A DNA stretch of 14,333 nucleotides from Clostridia bacterium (GTDB lineage Bacteria > Bacillota > Clostridia > Lachnospirales > CAG-274): NCBI GenBank assembly GCA_030536675.1, contig JAUNPM010000002.1, positions 1 through 14,333 on the forward strand. The letters run 5' to 3'. Within the stretch, counting starts at the first letter, position 1. Every line of letters starts with the position of its first letter. Of this stretch, positions 1-6,627 are shown piece by piece. A model generated the notes under the pieces. That model did not search any database. It was given only the letters and a program-made list of their open reading frames with translations, and was not told where the DNA came from. The translations under genes and the position numbers were made by a program.

Positions 1-251
1 ACCATACCAAGACCGCCTCTTAAAATAGGCACAACACCTATCTCCTTATTCAGTACATTACAAATGGCATTCCCTCTTGGAGTATCCACATTCACTGTTT
101 TAACTCCCATATCCTTTGTAGCCTCATAAAATAAAAGAGCTGAAATTTCACTTACAAGTTCTCTGAATTCCTTGTTGTTTGTATCCTTGTTTCTTAACAA
201 TGCAAGTTTGCTCTGTACAAGAGGATGCTCTACAATACATAAATTACTCAT
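1..251 (-). CDS. upp: Uracil phosphoribosyltransferase, N-terminal part
   Basis: Uracil phosphoribosyltransferase joins uracil and PRPP to make UMP in the cytoplasmic pyrimidine salvage pathway. Only the first 83 codons are in the window; the gene runs off the left edge, and the full family length is about 209 residues. The reading starts MSNLCIVEHPLVQSKLALL and continues through FRELVSEISALLFYEAT to VVPILRGGLGM, which matches the conserved Upp N-terminus and the VVPILRAGLGM segment. The ATG is preceded by GGAGGT at 258-263. The gene lies 18 bases after rpiB on the same strand with no promoter visible between them, so it is probably the last or a late gene of that operon. The PRPP-binding and uracil-binding C-terminal motifs are outside the window. 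Confidence 0.93.
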   Translation of the reverse strand, partial: MSNLCIVEHPLVQSKLALLRNKDTNNKEFRELVSEISALLFYEATKDMGVKTVNVDTPRGNAICNVLNKEIGVVPILRGGLGM

Positions 252-269
252 AAAATTACCTCCTTTGAT

Positions 270-698
270 TTAGTCTTCGATCATTTTTATTCTTCTTATA
301 TGTCTTTCATCATTTGAAAATTCCGTTTCAAGAAAAGCCTTCACAATTTCAAGTGCCAATCCGGGACCTATTACTCTTGCTCCCATAGCCAATATATTGG
401 CATCATTGTGTTCTCTCGTTGCCTTTGCAGAAAAGACATCGTGACAAAGAGCCGCTCTTATTCCTTTGACCTTATTTGCAGTAATTGATATTCCTATACC
501 CGTACCGCAAATAATGATCCCCTTTTCACATTCTCCAGATGCCACAGCATTTGCAACGGCTTTTCCGTATATGGGATAGTCACAGGATTCGCTTGTATAT
601 GTTCCAAAATCCTTATATTCAATATTTTTGCTGTCAAGATAATTCATAACTGTTTTTTTCAGTTCAAGACCACCGTGGTCACAACCTAAACCTATCAT
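270..698 (-). CDS. rpiB: Ribose-5-phosphate isomerase B
   Basis: RpiB interconverts ribose 5-phosphate and ribulose 5-phosphate in the non-oxidative pentose phosphate pathway. The 142-residue length is normal for the RpiB/LacAB family. Visible active-site elements are Asp7-His8 in GCDHGG, the catalytic-base Cys64 and Thr66 in CGTGIGIS, and His97 in REHNDAN followed by GARVIG; the spacing is the same as in E. coli RpiB shifted by two residues. LacA/LacB galactose-6-phosphate isomerases share the fold, but the Cys in CGTG and the lack of neighbouring lactose genes favour RpiB. The ATG has an AGGAG ribosome binding site just upstream. It sits between the Sua5-type gene (28-base gap) and upp (18-base gap), consistent with cotranscription. 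Linking ribose phosphate supply to PRPP-using Upp is sensible but is inference. Confidence 0.95.
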   Translation of the reverse strand: MIGLGCDHGGLELKKTVMNYLDSKNIEYKDFGTYTSESCDYPIYGKAVANAVASGECEKGIIICGTGIGISITANKVKGIRAALCHDVFSAKATREHNDANILAMGARVIGPGLALEIVKAFLETEFSNDERHIRRIKMIED

Positions 699-726
699 TG
701 AATAAACTCCTTTCAGTAAATGTAGT

Positions 727-1776
727 TCACACCTCTATTATACAATATCCTGCGGCTTTCTTCAACCTATTCATTATGGCAAGTCCCAGCTCATCTTCAC
801 AAAGACCCTCTGCAAATACTCTGTCTATATGGTGATGATCGCACTTTCTAAGCATTTTAAACAAATTAGCTGCTATGGTTTCAGGCTCTTTTATGCTTCC
901 CGCCACAAGGACTTCGCAATTTATGTACCTTTCTTTATTTTCTTCAGTTGCTATAACTCCTACTTTAAGCCCCTTGTCCGTTTGTGAAATAAGCTCGTTG
1001 ATCTTATCCACCATTTTATTTCTGTCACCTCTTACAATGACAACATCTGCGCTTGGTGAATAATGCTTATATTTCATTCCGGGAGCTTTCGGCAATTCGC
1101 CTTTGTCAAGTTTGCTTACAACAGCCTTATCAACATTGACCTCACCCAATACACTCCTTAACATTTCAAGTGTAATTGAACCGGGGCGCAAAAGGCAGGG
1201 AATATTTCCCGTTACATCTATAATTGTGGATTCAAGTCCAAATTTACAGGCTCCTCCGTCAATTATCATATCAATTTTTCCATTTAGGTCATATTCAACG
1301 TGAGATGCTCTTGTAGGGCTGGGTCGTCCCGATGTGTTGGCGCTTGGCGCAGCAATAGGTGTCCCGCTTGCTGTAATAAGTGCCTGAGCCACCTTATTTA
1401 CGGGAAATCTTACTGCCACCGTATCAAGCCCTCCGCTTGTTTCATTAGGCACTATATCACTTTTTTTAAAAATCATTGTAAGGGGGCCGGGCCAAAATTC
1501 TTTTGCAAGTTTAAGAGCATTTTCGGGTATTTCTCTCACAAGAGGAGAAAGCTGACCTATGTCCGATATATGTAATATAAGCGGATTATCGGAGGGTCTG
1601 CCCTTGGCGCTGTAAATTTTCTTAGCGGCATTTGGGTTAAGCCCGTCGCCGCCAAGTCCGTACACAGTTTCCGTAGGAAATGCCACAAGACCGCCTGATT
1701 TAATAATTTCAGCGGCCTTGACAATCACATTATTATCAATATTATTTATATCAACCTTAAAAATATGCGTTTTCAA
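727..1776 (-). CDS. L-threonylcarbamoyladenylate synthase (Sua5/YwlC type)
   Basis: The enzyme makes threonylcarbamoyl-AMP from threonine, bicarbonate and ATP, the first step of t6A37 modification of ANN-decoding tRNAs. At 349 residues it is the long Sua5 form. The YrdC domain covers about residues 11-205, with GLVAFPTETVYGLG, SAKGRPSDNPL (Lys58, Arg60), FWPGPLT, VAVRFP, APSANTSGRPSPT and LLRPGS. A linker with APGMKYKHYSP leads to a C-terminal Sua5 domain at about 230-349. The start is TTG, directly abutting the TAA of the SEC-C gene. No ATG exists between it and the conserved FPTETVYG motif, and the MKTHIFKVD start resembles YwlC N-termini. The upstream ribosome binding site is weak, which suggests coupling to the preceding gene. 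Usual symbols are ywlC, sua5 or tsaC2. Confidence 0.95.
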   Translation of the reverse strand: MKTHIFKVDINNIDNNVIVKAAEIIKSGGLVAFPTETVYGLGGDGLNPNAAKKIYSAKGRPSDNPLILHISDIGQLSPLVREIPENALKLAKEFWPGPLTMIFKKSDIVPNETSGGLDTVAVRFPVNKVAQALITASGTPIAAPSANTSGRPSPTRASHVEYDLNGKIDMIIDGGACKFGLESTIIDVTGNIPCLLRPGSITLEMLRSVLGEVNVDKAVVSKLDKGELPKAPGMKYKHYSPSADVVIVRGDRNKMVDKINELISQTDKGLKVGVIATEENKERYINCEVLVAGSIKEPETIAANLFKMLRKCDHHHIDRVFAEGLCEDELGLAIMNRLKKAAGYCIIEV

Positions 1777-2277
1777 TTATTTTGCACCACAACATTTTTT
1801 ATACTTCTTGCCGCTTCCGCATGGGCAAGGGTCGTTTCTTCCTATCTTAGGACCCTCGTGCACAATGGTAGTGGACTTCTTCTGTTCCTTATAAAGTTTT
1901 GAAAGCTCTTCTTCAGAAAAAATATTACTCCACTGTGGAAGTGAATATAAATGGTCTGCCTTGTATTCAACCATTTTCTTATAAAGTCTTACAAAATCAA
2001 TTTTAATTGTAACTTCAGTATCTTCTTCAAGCTTTTCAAGCTCAAAAGGAGTATCCTGAGTTTCATTAATGCCGTCAATAAATCCTATAATATAAGGAGT
2101 TGGAACATTATAAGTTTCCGCAAGCTCTTTAACAGTACCCTTTAACTCTGTTTTCTTATTCTCTATAATATCCTCGTAAATTTTCTGTTCACGTGGAATA
2201 TAATCATTCCAAAGTGCTTCGTTATTTCTGCCGTTTCTGTAATAAGCAGATGAAAGCCACTGCTCGTATAATGTCAT
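1777..2277 (-). CDS. SEC-C motif protein
   Basis: A 166-residue cytoplasmic protein ending in a SEC-C zinc-binding motif, GRNDPCPCGSGKKYKKCCG, with Cys151, Cys153, Cys162 and Cys163 as expected metal ligands. This motif is known from the C-terminus of SecA, where it binds zinc and contacts SecB or ribosomes; it also occurs in many stand-alone proteins of unknown role. The rest is charged and probably helical (EQWLSSAYYRNGR, IYEDIIENKKTEL) with no enzyme motif I recognise. The start at 2277 is chosen over an in-frame ATG at 2316 because AGGAGG lies seven bases before it; the longer reading would translate through that site. It abuts the Sua5-type gene and probably heads its own transcription unit. 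Confidence 0.85.
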   Translation of the reverse strand: MTLYEQWLSSAYYRNGRNNEALWNDYIPREQKIYEDIIENKKTELKGTVKELAETYNVPTPYIIGFIDGINETQDTPFELEKLEEDTEVTIKIDFVRLYKKMVEYKADHLYSLPQWSNIFSEEELSKLYKEQKKSTTIVHEGPKIGRNDPCPCGSGKKYKKCCGAK

Positions 2278-2284
2278 TTGTCTT

Positions 2285-2290
2285 CCTCCT
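2285..2290 (-). promoter_or_regulatory. Ribosome binding site fixing the SEC-C gene start
   Basis: A perfect AGGAGG on the minus strand, seven bases before the ATG at 2275-2277. It selects this start over the in-frame upstream ATG at 2316. Confidence 0.85.
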
Positions 2291-2321
2291 AGCAAATCAT
2301 TCTGTAATTTAATCACATTTC

Positions 2322-2350
2322 ATTTTACTACAAAACACGTAATATGTCCA
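2322..2350 (-). promoter_or_regulatory. SigA-type promoter of the SEC-C / Sua5 / rpiB / upp unit
   Basis: On the minus strand, -35 TGGACA (2345-2350, five of six matches) and -10 TAAAAT (2322-2327, five of six) are separated by 17 bases. The predicted start of transcription near 2315 gives a leader of about 38 bases before the ATG at 2277. It lies in the 147-base gap after radA, the only sizeable gap in the minus-strand block, where I see no strong terminator hairpin, so read-through from radA is also possible. Confidence 0.6.
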
Positions 2351-2424
2351 GTATTTTTTAAATCCTTTAAACTTTATTCAATTTTCCCTTATAATAATTA
2401 TGTCCCTTAAAGCACATTTTAATT

Positions 2425-3783
2425 CTATAAGGCAATTTCAAGAAGCTCATCAACGTTTCCTGCACACACAATCTTTATTCCTTCCACTCTCGATGCTTCT
2501 TTATAATTCGCCTTAGGCACAATGCAGGTCTTAAAGCCCATTTTTTGAGCCTCCTGCACTCTTTTTTCCGCCATTGAAACAGCCCTCAGCTCTCCTGTAA
2601 GACCTATTTCTCCCAGTATTAACGTATCGCTGTTTACGGGCACATTTCTGTAGCTTGAAGCTATTGCCACAGCCACTGCAGCATCAATTGCAGGCTCAGC
2701 AACCTTTATGCCGCCTGTAATATTTATATAGCTGTCATAGCTTGAAAGCTGGAGTCCCGCTCTTTTTTCAAGAACGGCAATTATAATTACAACTCGGTTA
2801 AAATCCGTTCCCGTAGCCATACGTCTTGGCATATTGAAAGTTGTATAGCTTACCAAGGACTGCACTTCGATCAAAAGAGGTCTTGTTCCTTCCATACTGC
2901 AGGTTATTGCAGTTCCGGGCACGTCAAGTGGTCTGTCTGAAAGCATATATGCGGAAGGATTTAATATTTCCTTAAGTCCGTCATTGCCCATTTCAAAAAC
3001 GCCTATTTCATTTGTGCCGCCAAATCTGTTTTTAACAGCCCTTAGTATTCTGTAGCTTGCGGTTTTGTCACCTTCAAAATACAGCACTGTATCCACCATA
3101 TGCTCAAGCACTCTCGGTCCTGCAATGCTGCCGTCTTTTGTAACGTGACCCACGATCATTACGGATATTCCCCTGCCCTTACTTATATTCATAAGTTTTG
3201 CCGTAGTTTCTCTGACTTGTGTCACAGAGCCGGGGGCAGAAGCCGCTTCTTCAGTATACATTGTTTGTATAGAGTCAATAATTATAAAATCAGGTTCTTC
3301 ATTTAATATACAGTTATCTATAACACCTATATTGGTTTCTGAAAGCAGCTTAATATTTTCGGAGCTTATATTAAGCCTGTCGGCCCTCAGCTTTACCTGC
3401 TGAGGTGATTCCTCTCCCGACACATAAAGAATATTCTTTCCCTGTTTGCCAAGCTCACTGCATATTTGCAGAAGCAAAGTAGACTTTCCTATTCCGGGAT
3501 CGCCTCCTATAAGAGTAAGAGAGCCTTCAACAAGACCGCCTCCAAGCACTCTGTCAAGCTCTCCCATTCCCGTTGTTGCTCTTCCCTCATTAACAGGCAT
3601 AATTTCCTTAAGCCTTTGAGGCTTTGAAGAAGACTGTATTCCTATTCCTCTTACCTTAGACGGAGCAGATACGACCTCCTCCTCAAGTGTATTAAAGCTT
3701 CCGCAGCCGGGGCACTTGCCAAGCCACTTTACTGTTTCATAACCACAGTTTTGACAAACATATTTGCTTTTACTCTTCGCCAT
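2425..3783 (-). CDS. radA: DNA repair protein RadA
   Basis: RadA (Sms) is a RecA-like, DnaB-like ATPase that drives branch migration and unwinding during homologous recombination and transformation. At 452 residues it has the usual length. Domain order: an N-terminal C4 zinc finger (Cys10, Cys13, Cys24, Cys27); the RecA-type ATPase core with Walker A GGDPGIGKST (Lys100) and a Walker B-like segment ending in FIIIDSIQT; the RadA-specific KNRFG motif starting at Lys251; and a C-terminal Lon-protease-like domain (SYDSYINITGG, ILGEIGLTGELRAV) thought to be structural. It begins three bases after the stop of the small gene upstream and is presumably cotranscribed with it. All expected motifs are intact. 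Confidence 0.97.
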   Translation of the reverse strand: MAKSKSKYVCQNCGYETVKWLGKCPGCGSFNTLEEEVVSAPSKVRGIGIQSSSKPQRLKEIMPVNEGRATTGMGELDRVLGGGLVEGSLTLIGGDPGIGKSTLLLQICSELGKQGKNILYVSGEESPQQVKLRADRLNISSENIKLLSETNIGVIDNCILNEEPDFIIIDSIQTMYTEEAASAPGSVTQVRETTAKLMNISKGRGISVMIVGHVTKDGSIAGPRVLEHMVDTVLYFEGDKTASYRILRAVKNRFGGTNEIGVFEMGNDGLKEILNPSAYMLSDRPLDVPGTAITCSMEGTRPLLIEVQSLVSYTTFNMPRRMATGTDFNRVVIIIAVLEKRAGLQLSSYDSYINITGGIKVAEPAIDAAVAVAIASSYRNVPVNSDTLILGEIGLTGELRAVSMAEKRVQEAQKMGFKTCIVPKANYKEASRVEGIKIVCAGNVDELLEIAL

Positions 3784-3786
3784 AAT

Positions 3787-4197
3787 TTAGTGCTTTTCAA
3801 TTCTTACAGACTTACATTCGGAATCAAGCTCAAGACTGAAGCTTATTTTGCCCGTCATATTAGTATTGACCTTGTCTATATTTACATCATCAACATAAAT
3901 TGAATATGTGCTTTCTCCGTCAAGCTCAAGAGTGACCATTGTGCTGCCCTTTCCCTCAATTTCAAAGGCAGTAACCCTTTCTCCTACCTTAAGACTATGT
4001 ACTGTGGCACCGGGAACCGTTTCAAGCACAAGGCTTCCGTTTTTTGAAAGACGTGTAACGTCCTTGTGAGTTCTTACTTTATATACATCATTACCTACCT
4101 TGAAATTTTCTGCCTTCTGTTTTTCGACAACTTCGTAATTACCGAAACTTAAAGATCCGTCGGCTTCGATACAGATAATCTCATTAATAACAGCCAT
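3787..4197 (-). CDS. Conserved small protein of unknown function upstream of radA
   Basis: A 136-residue protein starting MAVINEIICIEADGSLSFGN. It has no signal peptide, membrane segment or enzyme motif, and the alternating pattern suggests an all-beta fold (VRTHKDVTRL, TMVTLELDGESTYSIYVDD, TGKISFSLELD). From memory, Clostridia carry relatives of this protein with the same MAVINE start, sometimes labelled endosialidase; I see nothing supporting that activity and treat the label as doubtful. AGGAGG at 4206-4211 is eight bases before the ATG. Only three bases separate its stop from radA, so the pair is an operon. The promoter is probably the extended -10 site at 4269-4297. Confidence 0.8.
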   Translation of the reverse strand: MAVINEIICIEADGSLSFGNYEVVEKQKAENFKVGNDVYKVRTHKDVTRLSKNGSLVLETVPGATVHSLKVGERVTAFEIEGKGSTMVTLELDGESTYSIYVDDVNIDKVNTNMTGKISFSLELDSECKSVRIEKH

Positions 4198-4241
4198 TTT
4201 ATTTTCCTCCTGATATAAGTGGTATATATTTTTTATTTATT

Positions 4242-4270
4242 TTGACAAATTCTTTTGAATTTATTATAAT
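4242..4270 (+). promoter_or_regulatory. Consensus SigA promoter for the pseudouridine synthase operon
   Basis: TTGACA (4242-4247) and TATAAT (4265-4270) are both perfect consensus boxes separated by exactly 17 bases on the plus strand. Transcription should begin near 4277, leaving an AT-rich leader of about 110 bases before the ATG at 4387. I recognise no riboswitch in the leader. Its -10 box shares two bases with the -10 box of the opposing promoter at 4269-4297. Confidence 0.8.
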
Positions 4271-4297
4271 TATATCAAATTAAATTAAATTTGTACA
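4269..4297 (-). promoter_or_regulatory. Extended -10 promoter for the small gene and radA
   Basis: On the minus strand TATAAT (4269-4274) is preceded by TG with one base between (4276-4277), the extended -10 form. A partial -35 TGTACA (4292-4297, four of six) lies 17 bases upstream. Transcription would start near 4262 and run left to the ATG at 4197. The footprint overlaps the plus-strand promoter, so RNA polymerase probably cannot occupy both at once. Confidence 0.55.
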
Positions 4298-4386
4298 CTG
4301 CTTTTAATTACAAATTAATTAAATTTTGAAGTGCCCCAAATACACGTTTTAATAAATAAATTTTTTAATTATACAAAGGTAAGAAT

Positions 4387-5103
4387 ATGAAAATGAGATT
4401 AGACAAATATCTGTCCTCCTGCGGAATAGGCACAAGGACCGAAGTAAAAAAAATAATACGCTCAAACAGAATATCCGTTGACGGAAATATCATACCCCAA
4501 TGTGATTACAAGGTTGATGATACTATGTCCGTATTACTTGACGGCAAGCCCGTAAAATACAGTGAATTTATATATATTATGCTTAATAAGCCTCAAGGAT
4601 ATCTTTCCGCCACAAAGGATCAAAGGCACAAAACCATACTTGACCTTTTGGACGAAAAATATGCCAAAATGGGACTTTTCCCCGTAGGAAGACTTGATAA
4701 GGATACAACAGGACTTGTGATACTTACAAATGACGGAGATTTTGCACACAACACCCTATCACCTAAAAAACACGTTTCAAAAACATACATTGCTGAAATT
4801 TCGGGTACTCTTCCCGAAAATGCCACGGAAATTTTTAATAAAGGCGTAACATTAAAAGACTTTACATGTGAAAGCGCAGACCTTATAATAGAAGAAACAT
4901 TTAACGACCACACCTTGGTCACAGTAACGATACACGAAGGAAAGTATCACCAGATAAAAAGAATGTTTCAAGTCGTTGGCTGTAAAGTCATATATTTAAA
5001 ACGTGTAACATTTGGAAATATTAAATTAGACAGCAATTTAAAGGAGGGAGAATACCGACTTTTAAACGATTCCGAAATGGAATTTGTAAGCTCGGTAAAA
5101 TAA
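4387..5103 (+). CDS. 16S rRNA pseudouridine synthase, RsuA family
   Basis: The RsuA/RluB/RluE/RluF family isomerises specific uridines in ribosomal RNA; RsuA itself targets U516 of 16S rRNA. The 238-residue length fits RsuA. An S4 RNA-binding domain covers about residues 3-60 (RLDKYLSSCGIGTRTEVKK), followed by the catalytic domain with MLNKPQGYLSAT, the catalytic Asp104 in GRLDKDTTGLVILTNDG, KTYIAEI, and EGKYHQIKRMF near the C-terminus. The assignment to RsuA rather than RluB rests on length and overall pattern. The first ATG is preferred because AAAGG lies about seven bases upstream; a second Met two codons on is possible. It is followed after three bases by the secreted transglutaminase-like gene, an unusual partner for an rRNA modification enzyme. 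Confidence 0.92.
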   Translation: MKMRLDKYLSSCGIGTRTEVKKIIRSNRISVDGNIIPQCDYKVDDTMSVLLDGKPVKYSEFIYIMLNKPQGYLSATKDQRHKTILDLLDEKYAKMGLFPVGRLDKDTTGLVILTNDGDFAHNTLSPKKHVSKTYIAEISGTLPENATEIFNKGVTLKDFTCESADLIIEETFNDHTLVTVTIHEGKYHQIKRMFQVVGCKVIYLKRVTFGNIKLDSNLKEGEYRLLNDSEMEFVSSVK

Positions 5104-5106
5104 ATT

Positions 5107-6213
5107 ATGAAAAGAAAATTAATAACCACACTATCATTGATCTGTTTTATGTCGCAGCCTGTATTTGCCGATAACTGTGATGACCTTGTTACAACTTGGA
5201 ATTTACTCTATTCAAATATACAGGGCAAGACCTATGATGAATCAAATCCCAAAACCGTATCAACGCCCGAGGAATGGGAAAACGCCATCACTTCATCATA
5301 CGGCAGACTTGACGATAAGATAACTCTTTCAATATTAAATTTTAACGAAGATGATTACAACGTTTCTAAACTTAAAAATTACGATGTTTCCATTTCCGCA
5401 AAGGGCTTTGTGTCTGATACGGATATTTCAACCATTACATATACATTTGACTATAATCCCAATTTTAAGATCGCAAAAGCTGTGGAAACACCTTCCCTTT
5501 TCAATAAGCTCACTCTTGAACAAAAGGAAGCCTTTGACATACTCTACGCAAGCACCAAGGAACTTGTTTCAAACCTTACAACGGATTATGAAAAGGAGGT
5601 TGCAATACACAATTTTATAACAAACAATTTTCAGTACGGTCCCTTGGATATGAACAATGTCCCCCAAAGAGCTCACAGCATAACAGGCTTTGTATTTGAC
5701 GGACAGGGCATTTGCGAAGCCTATGCAAACACATTTTATGTTATGGGAAAAATGGCGGGGCTTGACGTGAGCATAATTACGGGCACTGCAAATAATGTAA
5801 GTCATATGTGGAATTTAATAAACCTTGACGGAGAATATTATCACGTAGATGTTACAAATGACGATCCCACTCCCGATGTGCCGGGCAGAGAGCGTTACAC
5901 ATATTTTAATGTTTCAGATGATATAATATCAAAAACCCATTCTTGGGAACGAAGTGAATTTCCAAGCTGCACATCGGACAAATATAATTATTACACACTT
6001 AACAACTACATAATACACAGTGAACAAGAGCTTAAGGACTTTATAAACAAAAAGCTCAACGCAGGAGAAACCTCCTTTTCATTTAGAACGGAGGACTACC
6101 AAATTGAAAATGCGGATATTATAAAATACTATACAACAGGCAAAGGCTTCAGCACAATAAATATTACGGGAGAATACGGAAAGGAAAGCACATACAACAT
6201 AACTCTTAAGTAA
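5107..6213 (+). CDS. Secreted transglutaminase-like protein
   Basis: A 368-residue exported protein. The N-terminus has a lysine-rich start and a hydrophobic core with likely signal peptidase cleavage after VFA at residue 22. The transglutaminase-like core spans about residues 160-260 and keeps the cysteine-protease-type triad: Cys203 in GQGICEAYA, His233 in VSHMWNLI, and Asp248 in YYHVDVTNDDP. Proteins of this superfamily in bacteria may act as peptidases or peptide-crosslinking enzymes; the substrate here is unknown, though the location should be extracellular or wall-associated. Residues 23-155 form an N-terminal region without a family I recognise, and the tail after about 300 is probably beta-rich. 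No strong ribosome binding site precedes the ATG, which lies three bases after the previous stop, so translation is probably coupled. Confidence 0.85.
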   Translation: MKRKLITTLSLICFMSQPVFADNCDDLVTTWNLLYSNIQGKTYDESNPKTVSTPEEWENAITSSYGRLDDKITLSILNFNEDDYNVSKLKNYDVSISAKGFVSDTDISTITYTFDYNPNFKIAKAVETPSLFNKLTLEQKEAFDILYASTKELVSNLTTDYEKEVAIHNFITNNFQYGPLDMNNVPQRAHSITGFVFDGQGICEAYANTFYVMGKMAGLDVSIITGTANNVSHMWNLINLDGEYYHVDVTNDDPTPDVPGRERYTYFNVSDDIISKTHSWERSEFPSCTSDKYNYYTLNNYIIHSEQELKDFINKKLNAGETSFSFRTEDYQIENADIIKYYTTGKGFSTINITGEYGKESTYNITLK

Positions 6214-6218
6214 TAATA

Positions 6219-6252
6219 AAAAGCGCGTGGATCAATAATGACCCACACGCTT
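6219..6252. terminator. Terminator-like hairpin, copy 1 (34-bp direct repeat)
   Basis: A 14-position stem with a four-base loop, six bases after the stop of the transglutaminase-like gene. Read on the plus strand the stem has two A/C mismatches and is followed by CTGG, not a T run. Read on the minus strand the same positions become G-U wobbles, so the RNA stem is continuous, and it is followed by TTTTTATTATT. It therefore suits leftward transcription better. It is identical to 6490-6523. Confidence 0.65.
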
Positions 6253-6489
6253 CTGGCTGTCGAAAAAAAATCGACAGCCTTGAAAGAAATGCTTGCATTT
6301 CTTTCAGTTATCTAATGAGGGAACTACCAAGTTTTCCGCAAACAAGCTGTCAAAACAGCTTGTTTACAGAAAAGTTCCTGTCCTCGGCGAAAATGCGATT
6401 TCCGCCTGCGGATTAAAGTCTGCGACGCTAATTGCAAGTTGTATTTTACAATTGTTCAAATTTTTTATAAAATAGGTTTATTGATAGTC
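6253..6489. repeat. Hairpin-rich non-coding segment between duplicated terminators
   Basis: This 237-base segment is bracketed by two perfect 34-bp direct repeats. It contains three clear inverted repeats: a 9-bp stem at 6255-6263/6271-6279 around seven A; a 12-bp stem at 6281-6292/6295-6306; and an 11-bp stem at 6340-6350/6355-6365, which extends outward through TTTTC/GAAAA and GGAAC/GTTCC to 6320-6378. The region around 6380-6430 is richer in G and C than its surroundings. The two ends are weakly alike in inverted orientation (GGCTGTCGA against GACTATCAA). An open frame at 6293-6475 starts with TTG inside a hairpin loop and has no ribosome binding site, so I do not call it a gene. A small mobile or structured repeat is the best reading; no transposase is present. 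Confidence 0.5.
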
Positions 6490-6529
6490 AAAAGCGCGTG
6501 GATCAATAATGACCCACACGCTTTTTTTT
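6490..6529. terminator. Terminator hairpin, copy 2, with T8 tract
   Basis: The second copy of the 34-bp hairpin repeat (6490-6523), here followed by a run of eight T on the plus strand (6522-6529), a normal intrinsic terminator for the rightward operon. In the leftward direction it forms the better stem through G-U pairs and is followed by TTTT. It probably works in both directions between the convergent transcription units. Confidence 0.7.
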
Positions 6530-6578
6530 GAAGGATATATTCAAACTAAATTTAATAACATAAACTTAACTTGTTATT

Positions 6579-6609
6579 ATTATAAACCCTGACATTATGT
6601 CAATGTCAA
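6579..6609 (-). promoter_or_regulatory. MerR-type promoter with 19-bp spacer, reading left, no gene ahead
   Basis: On the minus strand TTGACA (6604-6609) and TATAAT (6579-6584) are perfect consensus boxes separated by 19 bases, the overlong spacer typical of promoters activated by DNA-distorting MerR-family proteins. The 21-bp window starting in the -35 box is a dyad with eight of ten half-site matches (ACATTGACAT against ACCCTGACAT); the inner TGACAT-A-ATGTCA is a perfect palindrome. It matches the promoter at 13334-13364 at 24 of 31 positions. Transcription would start near 6572 and meet the hairpin at 6490-6523 after roughly 50 bases. No protein gene lies in that stretch. Confidence 0.65.
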
Positions 6610-6627
6610 TATATTTTTTATTTTTTT

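Noticed and set aside
2278..2316. Longer start (ATG at 2316) for the SEC-C gene
   Set aside because: The extra 13 codons would be translated through a perfect AGGAGG that is ideally placed for the ATG at 2277.
3787..4197. Endosialidase label for the small protein before radA
   Set aside because: At 136 residues without sialidase motifs there is nothing in the sequence to support that activity.
4277..4386. Riboswitch or leader RNA in the 110-base leader of the pseudouridine synthase gene
   Set aside because: The leader is AT-rich, and I see no stable hairpin, terminator/antiterminator pair or known riboswitch core.
6255..6378. CRISPR array
   Set aside because: The hairpins here differ from each other and are not regularly spaced direct repeats with unique spacers; no cas genes are present.
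6293..6475. A 60-codon plus-strand open frame between the two terminator copies
   Set aside because: It begins with TTG in the loop of a hairpin, has no ribosome binding site, and its sequence is explained by the inverted repeats of the non-coding segment.
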